This document shows, in pieces, positions 1 to 5,286 of a DNA stretch of 5,286 bases. This stretch comes from Candidatus Sulfopaludibacter sp. SbA3 (GTDB taxonomy: Bacteria > Acidobacteriota > Terriglobia > 20CM-2-55-15). The translations under genes were made by a program, and so were the position numbers. A model generated the notes under the pieces. That model was not told the DNA's origin, searched no databases, and saw only the letters and a list, made by a program, of their open reading frames with translations. The stretch is taken from NCBI GenBank assembly GCA_945861845.1, contig CAMAWS010000269.1:1-5286 (forward strand). The letters are read 5' to 3'. Position 1 is the first letter of the stretch. Every line of letters begins with the position of its first letter.

Positions 1-45
1 CCTGTACTTTGGAATTCGGAGTCTGTCCCCAGATCTCCCTTTCTA
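1..45. other. Short tail downstream of the receptor gene; possible REP-like fragment
   Basis: There is no gene and no clear terminator hairpin with a T-tract in these 45 bases. The minus strand after the TAG contains CTGGGGACAGACTCCGAATT (31-12), which resembles one arm of GGGGACAGAC-type palindromes often seen between genes in Acidobacteriota. The other arm is not recognisable here (ACTTTGGAATTC is only a weak match) and the window ends. I offer the REP-like reading from memory of such elements, not from a comparison. Confidence 0.25.
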
Positions 46-3000
46 CTAGAACACGAACTTCAACGCCATCTGCATGATGCGCTCCTGACCAGCAGAGAAG
101 CCCAGGGGCGCTCCACCGACTACTGGCAGGCTCTTGCCAAAGGTCTGGCTGGTTAGAACTGTCTCCGGATTAGGGGGGTTAAAGTGGTTCGGCATGTTGA
201 ACATTTCGGCCCGGAACTCCAGCGTCTGGTTCTCACGCACTCGGAATTTCCGTGTCAAGCCCATGTCGATCCGAATGCTTCCCGGACCGACGATGTTCCT
301 GCCAGCCATGGTGCCATACTCACCTGGAGCCGGCCGTACGAAGGCCGCGGGGTTGAACCACTGATTAGTTGTCTTGGTCGCTGCGTAGGGCGAGGCAAGC
401 ACCTGGTTTGGTCTTCGATCGTCAGTTCCTGTCAACGCAGTGTCGACACCCGACGAAATCGTCAGCCACGAGCCCGACAGGATCCGAGTGATTCCCGAGA
501 TCTGCCAGCCACTCAAAAGAACGCGCGCGGCCTGGTTGGAAAACTGCGGCATGTCGTAAACCGTCGACATATTGAAGTTATGACGGCGGTCCAATTCAGA
601 ATTCCCGCGGTTCGCTCGACGGCGCTCCTGGATTTGTCCGCCAGTATTCTGAATAACGTCGTTGTAACCGTCATCGATGCTGTGCGACCACGTGTAATTT
701 CCTTGAATCGTGATGCCGTTGGCCCGCCGGCGCTGGATCTGAAGCACCATTGCATTGTAGTTACGCGTGGCGCCGTCGTCGCCATAAGCGATATTGGCGA
801 AATACTGCCCCACAGTCGGGTTCGCCAGGTTTAGCTCCCGGCGCGAATTCGTGTTGCCTGTCGTGGAGCACGCAGCGCCCGGGTTTACGGTATACGGAAC
901 CCTTACGCTGTTCAGGAAGCAGTTCCGATTGGCGTCGCCGACTCCGGGAACGAAGACCGCCGGATTCTCCTCGTAGCGGTACATCATGTGAATGATGTTG
1001 CTGCCGAGGTAGTTTGCGGCAAGCAACCAATTCGCTCCGAATTGCTTCTGAATACTCACATTCCACTGATTGATGAAGGGCTTTTTCATCTCCCACGGAA
1101 AGATGGTGTAACGGCCAGCCAATGGGAACGGAGAGGTTTTATCCAGGGGAATCGGGAAGGGGTTCCCGCCCGGATGGGTCGACCACGGATCGTCAAAATT
1201 CGCACCGTTCACGACGATCTGCGCGCCCTTGGGCGCCGTGTCGCGGCGGCCGCCAAACTGGTGAAGGTGTGGAGCGTCGTAAAAGAGTCCGTAGGCTGCC
1301 CGGATTGTCATTAGACCGTCGCCTTTTGGATCCCACGCCAATCCCACACGCGGCGCGAAATGAGTCATGACGCTCCGCGTGAATGCATTGGTCGCTGGAA
1401 TTCCGCCCTCGCCCTGGAAGTAGATTCCGGCCGGAGCGTTCGGGTAGATCTCGCTCTTAAGACCCTTGTCGAACCGTTCCCTGCTGAAGAACGCCCCAGG
1501 CCCGGCTTTGTCGTAAGGACCAAAGAATGGCTCCCATCGCAGGCCGGCGTTGACGGTCAAATTGGCGCTGGCCTTCCAGGTGTCCTGCAGATAGAGTGCG
1601 ATGAAATTCTGCCGATAGTATTGGTTCGTGACCCTGCTCTGGGTGAATGTGTTCGTTCTTCCCAACATCAGATCCGCCAGCGCATTTCCCAGGACCGCGC
1701 CGTTGAAGTTAACCGCACCCACGGCCTGTGTGGCGGAAGTGTAGTTCATCATGTTATGGACATGCTGGACTCCAAACCCGAGCTGGTGGTTTCCACGAAT
1801 CAAACTGAAGTCGTTGACCAACGAATAGACTGTCGAGTTGGTGAAGCCCTGCGAGCTCATATCCGCCTGGAACTGGCCGTCCACCGTAAGCCGCGTCTGC
1901 TTCGTGTGGTTCTCCGGGTAGAACGGCATCTTTACTCCGAGGTCCTGAAGGCTGAACAGGTCCGACTTCAATTTCTTGTCGTTGACCGTCCGAAGGACCG
2001 TTCCACGGAAGGAACTCACCATGTTGGGACTGATCGAAAAGGTGTCGCCCAGGACAAACGACTTGGAGTGCCGATAATAGTCCGGTTCGCTGGCCGAAAT
2101 TGCGGTCTTGCCATCATAATCGGAGGGCTGGTCCAGATAGCCCACCTCGTAACGTCCGAAGAGCGAGTGTCTCTCCGTCTGTTGCCAGTCGACCCTCCCG
2201 ATGATCAAATGCTCGTTAAGGTTCCTCTTTCGACCGAAACCCACTCTCCCGCACGGGTCCGTGGTGGCTGGCAGGTATTTTGTCGCCATGACCATTGCCG
2301 CTGGAGAGTACAGAGTGGGACTTATCCGATTGTTGACGAATGGAGCTCTCAATGTAATCGCTCCGACGCCCTGGCATTGTGCCGACGTGAATGTGGTCCA
2401 GTCACCAGCAAGCATCTGCGGTGTTGGGACAAAGGCAATGAGGGATGACGGTGTCGAGCGTTCGATCGTTACCTGGTGTCCGGCAAAGAAAAACAACTTA
2501 TTGTTCACGATCGGTCCGCCAAGGACGCCGCCAAACTGGTTTTTCTTCAGCCCGTTCTTGTCGGTCGCGAACGGGTTCTGCGCATTGAATATTTTGTTAC
2601 GCACGAATTCAAAGAGACTTCCGTGAAACTGGTTGGTGCCTGATTTGGTCACCACGTTCACTGCGCCAGCCGCGTGGAACCCGTATTGGGCGGGTACGGC
2701 GCTGGTTTCGACCTTGAACTCCTGTATCGCATCAGGGAAGGGTAGCGGGAGAGACTGGTTGCCGTACGGGTCGTTATGTACTCCTCCGTCCAACATAAAT
2801 GAGAGGCCATCGTTCGATCCCCCACCGACAGAAATAATATCCGTGGGATAGTTCCGCGGCGAGTTCTGGGTCCCGCCACCGACAGCAGCGCCCGAAAGAA
2901 TGATCAGTTCGGTTATCTGGCGTCCACCGAGCGGCAGTTCGGTCACGCGAAGGTTGTCGATTACCTGGCCAACACCTGTACTGCGCGTTTCCACCAATGC

Positions 3001-3372
3001 CGCGTTTGCCTGCACCTCCACCGTCTCGGAAAGCGCTCCGACTGCCAGGGCGATATTGACGGTAGGATTTCCACCGATCTGCAACACGATTCCCGTTTGT
3101 GAATACGTCCGGAACCCCGGCAGTGATGCTTCCAGCTTGTAAGGACCTACCGGCAGGTTCGTCAGCGTGTACGCCCCTGTTTCATTTGATACGACGTTGC
3201 GTACGAGTCCCGTGTCCACCTGCGTGGCAGTGATTTCCACTCCAGGCAGGACAGCACCGCTCGAGTCTGTCACCGCTCCGTTGATCTGAGCTGTCGACTG
3301 TGCCCAGACTACGCCGCAGGCAATGAACAATACGAACCCTACCAGCATTCTTACCAACGTCTGGCGTTTCAT
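46..3372 (-). CDS. Oar-like TonB-dependent outer-membrane receptor with CarboxypepD_reg-like N-terminal domain
   Basis: This is a complete 1108-residue protein. It probably takes up or binds a large substrate at the outer membrane using TonB/ExbBD energy; the substrate is unknown. Residues 1-24 are a signal peptide (basic MKR, hydrophobic core, cleavage after VWA before QS). Residues about 28-110 form a carboxypeptidase-regulatory/CnaB-like beta-sandwich (NGAVTDSSGAVLPGVEI, NETGAYTLTNLPVGPY). ETVEV at 116-120 resembles a TonB box. The plug spans about 121-245 and includes ELPLGGR, FMLDGG and NVVTKSGTNQFHGS. The rest is barrel, with family-typical segments YLQDTWK (594-600), YTWSHSIDDG (893-902), LDRRHNF (927-933) and EFRAEMFNMPNHFNPPN (1052-1068). 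It ends KFVF, the terminal aromatic expected of an outer-membrane barrel. Length of about 1100 is normal for acidobacterial Oar-like receptors. The ATG start is fixed by the signal peptide and a GGAGGAG Shine-Dalgarno 5 nt upstream; the stop is TAG. Four mature cysteines (333, 374, 818, 835) fall as two close pairs, possibly disulfides in loops. Family and location are secure; the ligand is not. Confidence 0.95.
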   Translation of the reverse strand: MKRQTLVRMLVGFVLFIACGVVWAQSTAQINGAVTDSSGAVLPGVEITATQVDTGLVRNVVSNETGAYTLTNLPVGPYKLEASLPGFRTYSQTGIVLQIGGNPTVNIALAVGALSETVEVQANAALVETRSTGVGQVIDNLRVTELPLGGRQITELIILSGAAVGGGTQNSPRNYPTDIISVGGGSNDGLSFMLDGGVHNDPYGNQSLPLPFPDAIQEFKVETSAVPAQYGFHAAGAVNVVTKSGTNQFHGSLFEFVRNKIFNAQNPFATDKNGLKKNQFGGVLGGPIVNNKLFFFAGHQVTIERSTPSSLIAFVPTPQMLAGDWTTFTSAQCQGVGAITLRAPFVNNRISPTLYSPAAMVMATKYLPATTDPCGRVGFGRKRNLNEHLIIGRVDWQQTERHSLFGRYEVGYLDQPSDYDGKTAISASEPDYYRHSKSFVLGDTFSISPNMVSSFRGTVLRTVNDKKLKSDLFSLQDLGVKMPFYPENHTKQTRLTVDGQFQADMSSQGFTNSTVYSLVNDFSLIRGNHQLGFGVQHVHNMMNYTSATQAVGAVNFNGAVLGNALADLMLGRTNTFTQSRVTNQYYRQNFIALYLQDTWKASANLTVNAGLRWEPFFGPYDKAGPGAFFSRERFDKGLKSEIYPNAPAGIYFQGEGGIPATNAFTRSVMTHFAPRVGLAWDPKGDGLMTIRAAYGLFYDAPHLHQFGGRRDTAPKGAQIVVNGANFDDPWSTHPGGNPFPIPLDKTSPFPLAGRYTIFPWEMKKPFINQWNVSIQKQFGANWLLAANYLGSNIIHMMYRYEENPAVFVPGVGDANRNCFLNSVRVPYTVNPGAACSTTGNTNSRRELNLANPTVGQYFANIAYGDDGATRNYNAMVLQIQRRRANGITIQGNYTWSHSIDDGYNDVIQNTGGQIQERRRANRGNSELDRRHNFNMSTVYDMPQFSNQAARVLLSGWQISGITRILSGSWLTISSGVDTALTGTDDRRPNQVLASPYAATKTTNQWFNPAAFVRPAPGEYGTMAGRNIVGPGSIRIDMGLTRKFRVRENQTLEFRAEMFNMPNHFNPPNPETVLTSQTFGKSLPVVGGAPLGFSAGQERIMQMALKFVF

Positions 3373-3377
3373 GTAAT

Positions 3378-3384
3378 CTCCTCC
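3378..3384 (-). promoter_or_regulatory. Shine-Dalgarno of the receptor gene
   Basis: The minus strand reads GGAGGAG followed by 5 nt (ATTAC) and the ATG at 3372-3370. This is a near-perfect anti-16S match at good spacing. It decides the receptor start, in agreement with the signal peptide that begins at this Met. Confidence 0.9.
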
Positions 3385-3412
3385 AAATATTCTCGGGCCT
3401 GTTACAGCAAAT

Positions 3413-3453
3413 GCATGGTGAAGAAGAACCGGCCGAGGCGCTCCTCTTCATGC
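3413..3453 (-). other. Imperfect hairpin in the receptor leader
   Basis: The minus strand has GCATGAAGA on the 5' side and TCTTCACCATGC on the 3' side. They form a 6-bp stem plus 3 more pairs across a CCA bulge. The enclosed 20 nt are GC-rich and contain GAGG/CCTC-type sub-pairings. There is no U-tract after it, so it is not a terminator. It may be a structural leader element or chance. Confidence 0.3.
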
Positions 3454-3546
3454 TGGACGGGGGTGGAAGAAATGGACCTCATCCCTTTTCGCTTAGACGA
3501 AAATGGCAAAGTATGCCGAATGGCCAGATTAATGTCTTAACGGTAC

Positions 3547-3567
3547 TAATAATTGGGGGAATTATTA
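3547..3567. promoter_or_regulatory. Perfect 8-bp inverted repeat over the -10 box and start site (candidate operator)
   Basis: The plus strand reads TAATAATT (3547-3554), then GGGGG (3555-3559), then AATTATTA (3560-3567). The arms are exact reverse complements. The right arm contains the whole predicted -10 hexamer and the left arm covers the predicted start site. A protein bound here would block initiation, so a repressor operator is a reasonable inference. No regulator gene lies in the window to pair with it. The arms are AT-only, which raises the chance that this is a promoter-composition coincidence. Confidence 0.4.
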
Positions 3568-3589
3568 ACGAGGGGGACAGGACTGTCAA
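3561..3589 (-). promoter_or_regulatory. Predicted sigma70-type promoter of the receptor gene
   Basis: On the minus strand, TTGACA (3589-3584) matches the -35 consensus perfectly. A spacer of exactly 17 bp (3583-3567) separates it from AATAAT (3566-3561), which matches 5 of 6 positions of the -10 consensus TATAAT. The expected start of transcription is near 3554. It lies just downstream of the terminator of the preceding gene and upstream of the receptor, as needed for an independent transcript. Housekeeping consensus is assumed to hold in this phylum. The TTGACA also forms part of a small inverted repeat, so it could be partly coincidental. Confidence 0.65.
3576..3587. repeat. Small inverted repeat GACAG-GA-CTGTC overlapping the -35 box
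   Basis: The two 5-bp arms, GACAG (3576-3580) and CTGTC (3583-3587), are perfect reverse complements with 2 bp between them. The right arm supplies most of the -35 hexamer. The element extends leftward as GGGGGACAG, resembling the GGGGACAG segment near the left edge of the window. It could be a second operator half or a remnant of a REP-like palindrome. Confidence 0.3.
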
Positions 3590-3602
3590 GGTAACTAAAG
3601 TT

Positions 3603-3638
3603 TATAAAACGAACTCCCCTCCTTTTCGGGAGGGGAGT
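3603..3638 (-). terminator. Rho-independent terminator of the propeller gene
   Basis: The minus-strand RNA downstream of the TAA at 3668-3666 folds into a perfect 10-bp GC-rich stem: ACTCCCCTCC (3638-3629) pairing with GGAGGGGAGT (3622-3613), with a 6-nt loop. It is followed directly by TCGTTTTATAAA (3612-3601), a U-rich release tract. The stem begins 27 nt after the stop. The plus-strand side lacks a comparable T-tract (CTTGTCGC), so the terminator acts on minus-strand transcription. It separates the propeller gene from the receptor promoter, whose -35 starts only about 13 bp beyond. Confidence 0.85.
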
Positions 3639-3665
3639 CTTGTCGCTGCCTTCAGAACGGCCTGG

Positions 3666-4511
3666 TTACGGAGTCTCGAATATTTCGGGCCAGTAGAACG
3701 TTGCAATGACGTTCCGGCTGCTGCTGGTGACGATGACCTCTTTATGCATCGGGTTCAGGGTTGGCCCTGAGAAGTTGATGCCCGTGAGCTTCTGAACCGG
3801 GATCTTAAAGCGCGGAGCAACATCACCAACATCGTCGATGTGCCACGCGCAAATCGATCCTTCGGTGCAACTACTGACGATCATGCCGTTAGGCGAATAA
3901 ACCTTGATCAGGCCGCCGCCATTGCCGGCAGTAAGTAGAGTCTTTGGCCCTTTGATTACGCGTTTAGGACTCACATCGCCGCTGGCAGTGCGGTCAAAAA
4001 TCAAAAGCCCCCCGCGGGTGCTGACGACCAGGAGATTACGGACGGGGTCAACCGTCATGTGCGGGAAACCCTGGCCCTTCGGCGTGGGGAAATCAAATTG
4101 TGTTTTCGGACCGCCGATAATGCGCTTGGGGGCCACGTCTCCGTTCGCCATCCGGTCGAAGACTAGAACTACACCTTTACCGGGACCGGCGCTTGTGGCA
4201 GAGCCAATGAAGATTTCTCCATTAACGGGATCCATGGCCATCTTGTCGTTGCCATCGTAATCGGTGCCCTGGATCTGAGTTTTGGGGCCCTGGATGACTC
4301 GAACCGGTGGTATTTCTCCGTTGGACCCTCCCTTAAACGTCAGGATCGACTGAACGAGCGGACTGTTCACAACAAGCTCGTCGCGGACCGCGTCGTATTC
4401 CATGGAATGCATCGTGCGGCTGATAAGAGTTTTTTGACCTTCGAGAATCCTGACGGGAACTGTATTTTCTTTCGCCAACCTGGCGTAAGCCATAATTACT
4501 GGCGTGTTCAC
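3666..4511 (-). CDS. C-terminal half of the interrupted beta-propeller repeat protein
   Basis: This open frame of 281 codons follows the TGA at 4514-4512 in the same frame and ends in TAA, 27 nt before a terminator. It carries five further propeller units, at residues (from GTG 4511) about 4-54, 55-113, 114-167, 168-218 and 219-266, plus a lone first strand, NVIATFYWPEIF, which could close a propeller. Units carry signatures such as NGDVAPKRIIGGPKT and ASGDVSPKRVIKGPKT and a VDPVRNLLVV-type strand. No signal peptide begins here. Neither GTG 4511 nor ATG 4493 or 4412 has a Shine-Dalgarno at proper spacing. The first residues complete a unit begun before the stop. I therefore read this as the distal part of one gene rather than a gene of its own. 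Expression by termination-reinitiation at TGA-GTG or by readthrough cannot be excluded. The molecular function is not recognisable; a binding or scaffold role is only inferred from the fold. Confidence 0.7.
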   Translation of the reverse strand: MNTPVIMAYARLAKENTVPVRILEGQKTLISRTMHSMEYDAVRDELVVNSPLVQSILTFKGGSNGEIPPVRVIQGPKTQIQGTDYDGNDKMAMDPVNGEIFIGSATSAGPGKGVVLVFDRMANGDVAPKRIIGGPKTQFDFPTPKGQGFPHMTVDPVRNLLVVSTRGGLLIFDRTASGDVSPKRVIKGPKTLLTAGNGGGLIKVYSPNGMIVSSCTEGSICAWHIDDVGDVAPRFKIPVQKLTGINFSGPTLNPMHKEVIVTSSSRNVIATFYWPEIFETP

Positions 4512-4514
4512 TCA
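4512..4514 (-). other. In-frame TGA interrupting the propeller gene
   Basis: The minus strand reads GTC CCC AAC TGA GTG AAC ACG CCA. Aligning unit ends, VPN-stop-VNTPVIMAY matches VANDVGNSILVF and VSNMGNSSATAY, so the stop occupies one ordinary residue column. With the stop counted as a residue, this unit is 54 codons long, within the 48-63 of its neighbours, so no indel is needed. A single substitution from CGA (Arg), GGA (Gly) or TGG (Trp) would produce it. A base-calling error is equally possible. Confidence 0.85.
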
Positions 4515-5286
4515 GTTGGGGACCAGATACTCTTCCCTCTTGCTGTCATATGCCACGACCTGGGGCTTGCCGAACTTCAACGACTTCCAACCGACAGGCG
4601 CGCTGCGAATCGTACGGACCGGAGCCACGTTTCCGTTCGCCGTCAGCGAATATGCCGTCGCCGAGGAGTTACCCATGTTGGAAACCCATACCTCTTTATT
4701 CTTCGTATCGATCGAGATGCCTGCAGGGTGATCCAAACCGGTCGTCTCGCCTTTGATGACTTTCATCGGGGCAACGTCGCCGTTATCGGTCGCGCGGAAG
4801 ACCAGTATCGAATTACCGACGTCGTTGGCGACCCAAAGATTGCCGGTCTCGGGATCCAGCGAGAAGGCTCCCATCCAGTTCAGTTGGGTCTTTGGTCCCT
4901 GGATTGTTCGTAATGGAGCAGCGTCCCCGTTGGCGTCGAGTGCGTAGATCGTAATTGACGGTGGAAGGTGCTTGCCCGAACCGGCAACCTTGTAGTTGCT
5001 GGAATTGCCCCAATTACCGACGAATAACAGTTTCCTCTGAGGATCGACAGCCACGCCGTGGACATCCGACAATCCCGTTCGTTGTCCTTCGATTACGCGC
5101 AGCGGTTTTTCACTTCCGGATGCGCCTTTACGAAATACCAGCACTCTCGGTGGATACTGGTTCGTCGAGTACAGTTCCTGCCTCTGCTCATCGATCGTGA
5201 CCTGGAAGCCGCGATGTGGAATATCCAGCACACGCATCGGTTCCGTGTTTCCGTCGGCACCTGCCCGGAATGTGAAGATGGCGTCG
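4512..5286 (-). CDS. N-terminal part (5'-truncated by the window) of the interrupted beta-propeller repeat protein
   Basis: The frame is open from the right edge to TGA 4514-4512. ATG 5237 is not the true start: the upstream in-frame codons read DAIFTFRAGADGNTEP and complete a repeat unit, so the gene begins beyond the window. Visible units start at about 5286 (partial), 5147, 4958, 4811 and 4664. They show NHL/YVTN-like features: a strand such as SILVF, the link NGDVAPMKVIKG, then GVAVDPQRKLLFVGNWGN or HPAGISIDTKNKEVWVSN. Family knowledge suggests such blades build a propeller used for protein or ligand binding, often exported; the signal sequence, if any, is outside the window. The frame stops inside a unit (EEYLVPN-stop-VNTPVIMAY), whose sequence resumes at once in the same frame. 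That points to a nonsense change or base error in a single gene. There are no catalytic motifs. Confidence 0.75.
   Translation of the reverse strand, partial: DAIFTFRAGADGNTEPMRVLDIPHRGFQVTIDEQRQELYSTNQYPPRVLVFRKGASGSEKPLRVIEGQRTGLSDVHGVAVDPQRKLLFVGNWGNSSNYKVAGSGKHLPPSITIYALDANGDAAPLRTIQGPKTQLNWMGAFSLDPETGNLWVANDVGNSILVFRATDNGDVAPMKVIKGETTGLDHPAGISIDTKNKEVWVSNMGNSSATAYSLTANGNVAPVRTIRSAPVGWKSLKFGKPQVVAYDSKREEYLVPN

Larger units (their letters stand above)
3373..3554 (-). other. Predicted 5' leader of the receptor mRNA, about 180 nt
   Basis: If transcription starts about 7 nt after the predicted -10 box, near 3554, the receptor mRNA has an unusually long untranslated leader. On the minus strand it contains two inverted repeats. 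TTTTCG/CGAAAA (3503-3498 and 3491-3486) encloses a 6-nt loop. TGAAGA/TCTTCA (3450-3445 and 3424-3419) is extended by GCA/TGC (3453-3451 and 3415-3413) across a CCA bulge. I do not recognise any known riboswitch or leader class, and the second hairpin ends 28 nt upstream of the Shine-Dalgarno. No convincing leader peptide is present: the ATG at 3451 lacks a Shine-Dalgarno. The leader length depends entirely on the promoter prediction. Confidence 0.4.
3666..5286 (-). repeat. Array of about ten degenerate beta-propeller repeat units (protein level)
   Basis: Unit boundaries, placed at the I/V-x-V/T-F/Y strand, are 5286-5148 (partial), 5147-4959, 4958-4812, 4811-4665, 4664-4503 (contains the TGA), 4502-4350, 4349-4173, 4172-4011, 4010-3858, 3857-3714, and a last lone strand at 3713-3669. 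The common pattern is: strand, then (A/D)NGDVAPxRxIxGPKTxL, a variable loop, then h-DP-xxxx-hhV. The best copies of GPKT are in the units at 4958, 4349, 4172 and 4010. Variants are GQRT, GETT and GQKT. I find no long identical DNA stretches between units, so the duplication is old and the similarity is held at the protein level. Confidence 0.8.

Noticed and set aside
184..834. A 216-codon plus-strand open frame antisense to the receptor C-terminus
   Set aside because: The sense strand here encodes well-conserved barrel motifs (YTWSHSIDDG, LDRRHNF). The antisense product is featureless.
1360..2448. A 362-codon plus-strand open frame antisense to the receptor gene
   Set aside because: It lies wholly inside the receptor coding sequence. 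Its product has no recognisable domain, no signal or family motifs, and skewed Arg/Val/Leu composition typical of an antisense shadow of a GC-rich gene.
3316..3372. Lipobox-like FIAC at receptor residues 16-19
   Set aside because: The -3 position is Phe, and a good signal peptidase I site (VWA before QS) follows at residue 24. Oar-like receptors are normally not lipoproteins.
3182..3451. An 89-codon minus-strand frame starting in the leader (MKRSASAGSS...) and overlapping the receptor start
   Set aside because: There is no Shine-Dalgarno before ATG 3451, the frame overlaps the signal-peptide region in another frame, and the product is unlike any known leader peptide.
3486..3503. TTTTCG/CGAAAA inverted repeat as a terminator
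   Set aside because: It has a short AT-rich stem and no T-tract on either strand after the stem. It also lies between the promoter and its gene.
3411..3770. A 119-codon plus-strand frame crossing the intergenic gap, containing FMLDGG as in receptor plugs
   Set aside because: It runs through the terminator and promoter and into the antisense of the propeller gene. The FMLDGG resemblance is six residues with no surrounding plug similarity, so chance.
4512..4514. Alternative genetic code in which TGA is a sense codon
   Set aside because: The 1108-codon receptor uses TGG for Trp throughout and contains no in-frame TGA. One isolated TGA is better explained by mutation or error.

Overview
The window looks like a stretch of an Acidobacteriota chromosome. 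The evidence is a very large Oar-type TonB-dependent receptor with a carboxypeptidase-regulatory-like N-terminal domain, a hallmark of that phylum, moderately GC-rich DNA by eye, and low-complexity beta-propeller repeats of a kind common there. The phylum assignment is inferred from protein style only. All recognisable genes lie on the minus strand, so the window reads functionally from right to left.

Region by region, in transcription order: (1) 5286 to 3666 is a secreted-looking beta-propeller repeat protein of NHL/YVTN style. Its true start lies beyond the right edge. It contains about ten degenerate units of roughly 48-63 residues, each with a version of the signature 'NGDVAPxRxIxGPKT'. 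A single in-frame TGA at 4514-4512 divides the reading frame into two apparent ORFs. The repeat register continues unbroken across the stop, so this is most simply one gene with a nonsense mutation or a base error. (2) 3665 to 3373 is a compact regulatory gap. It holds a strong rho-independent terminator for the propeller gene, then a near-consensus sigma70-type promoter for the receptor gene. That promoter is overlaid by two inverted repeats and followed by a leader of about 180 nt that ends in a strong Shine-Dalgarno. (3) 3372 to 46 is the complete 1108-residue receptor gene, with signal peptide, CarboxypepD_reg-like domain, TonB-box-like ETVEV, plug, large beta-barrel and C-terminal Phe. 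(4) 45 to 1 is a short tail without a visible terminator. It carries a GGGGACAGACT-type segment that may be a REP-like relic.

The two genes are on the same strand but are separated by a terminator and a promoter, so they are probably transcribed independently. Both products are probably envelope-associated: the receptor sits in the outer membrane, and the propeller is a probable secreted or surface scaffold or binding protein. No substrate can be read from the sequence. I see no RNA genes, CRISPR array, transposase or complete mobile element. The most notable observations are the interrupted propeller gene, its repeat family, and the dyad-covered promoter of the receptor.
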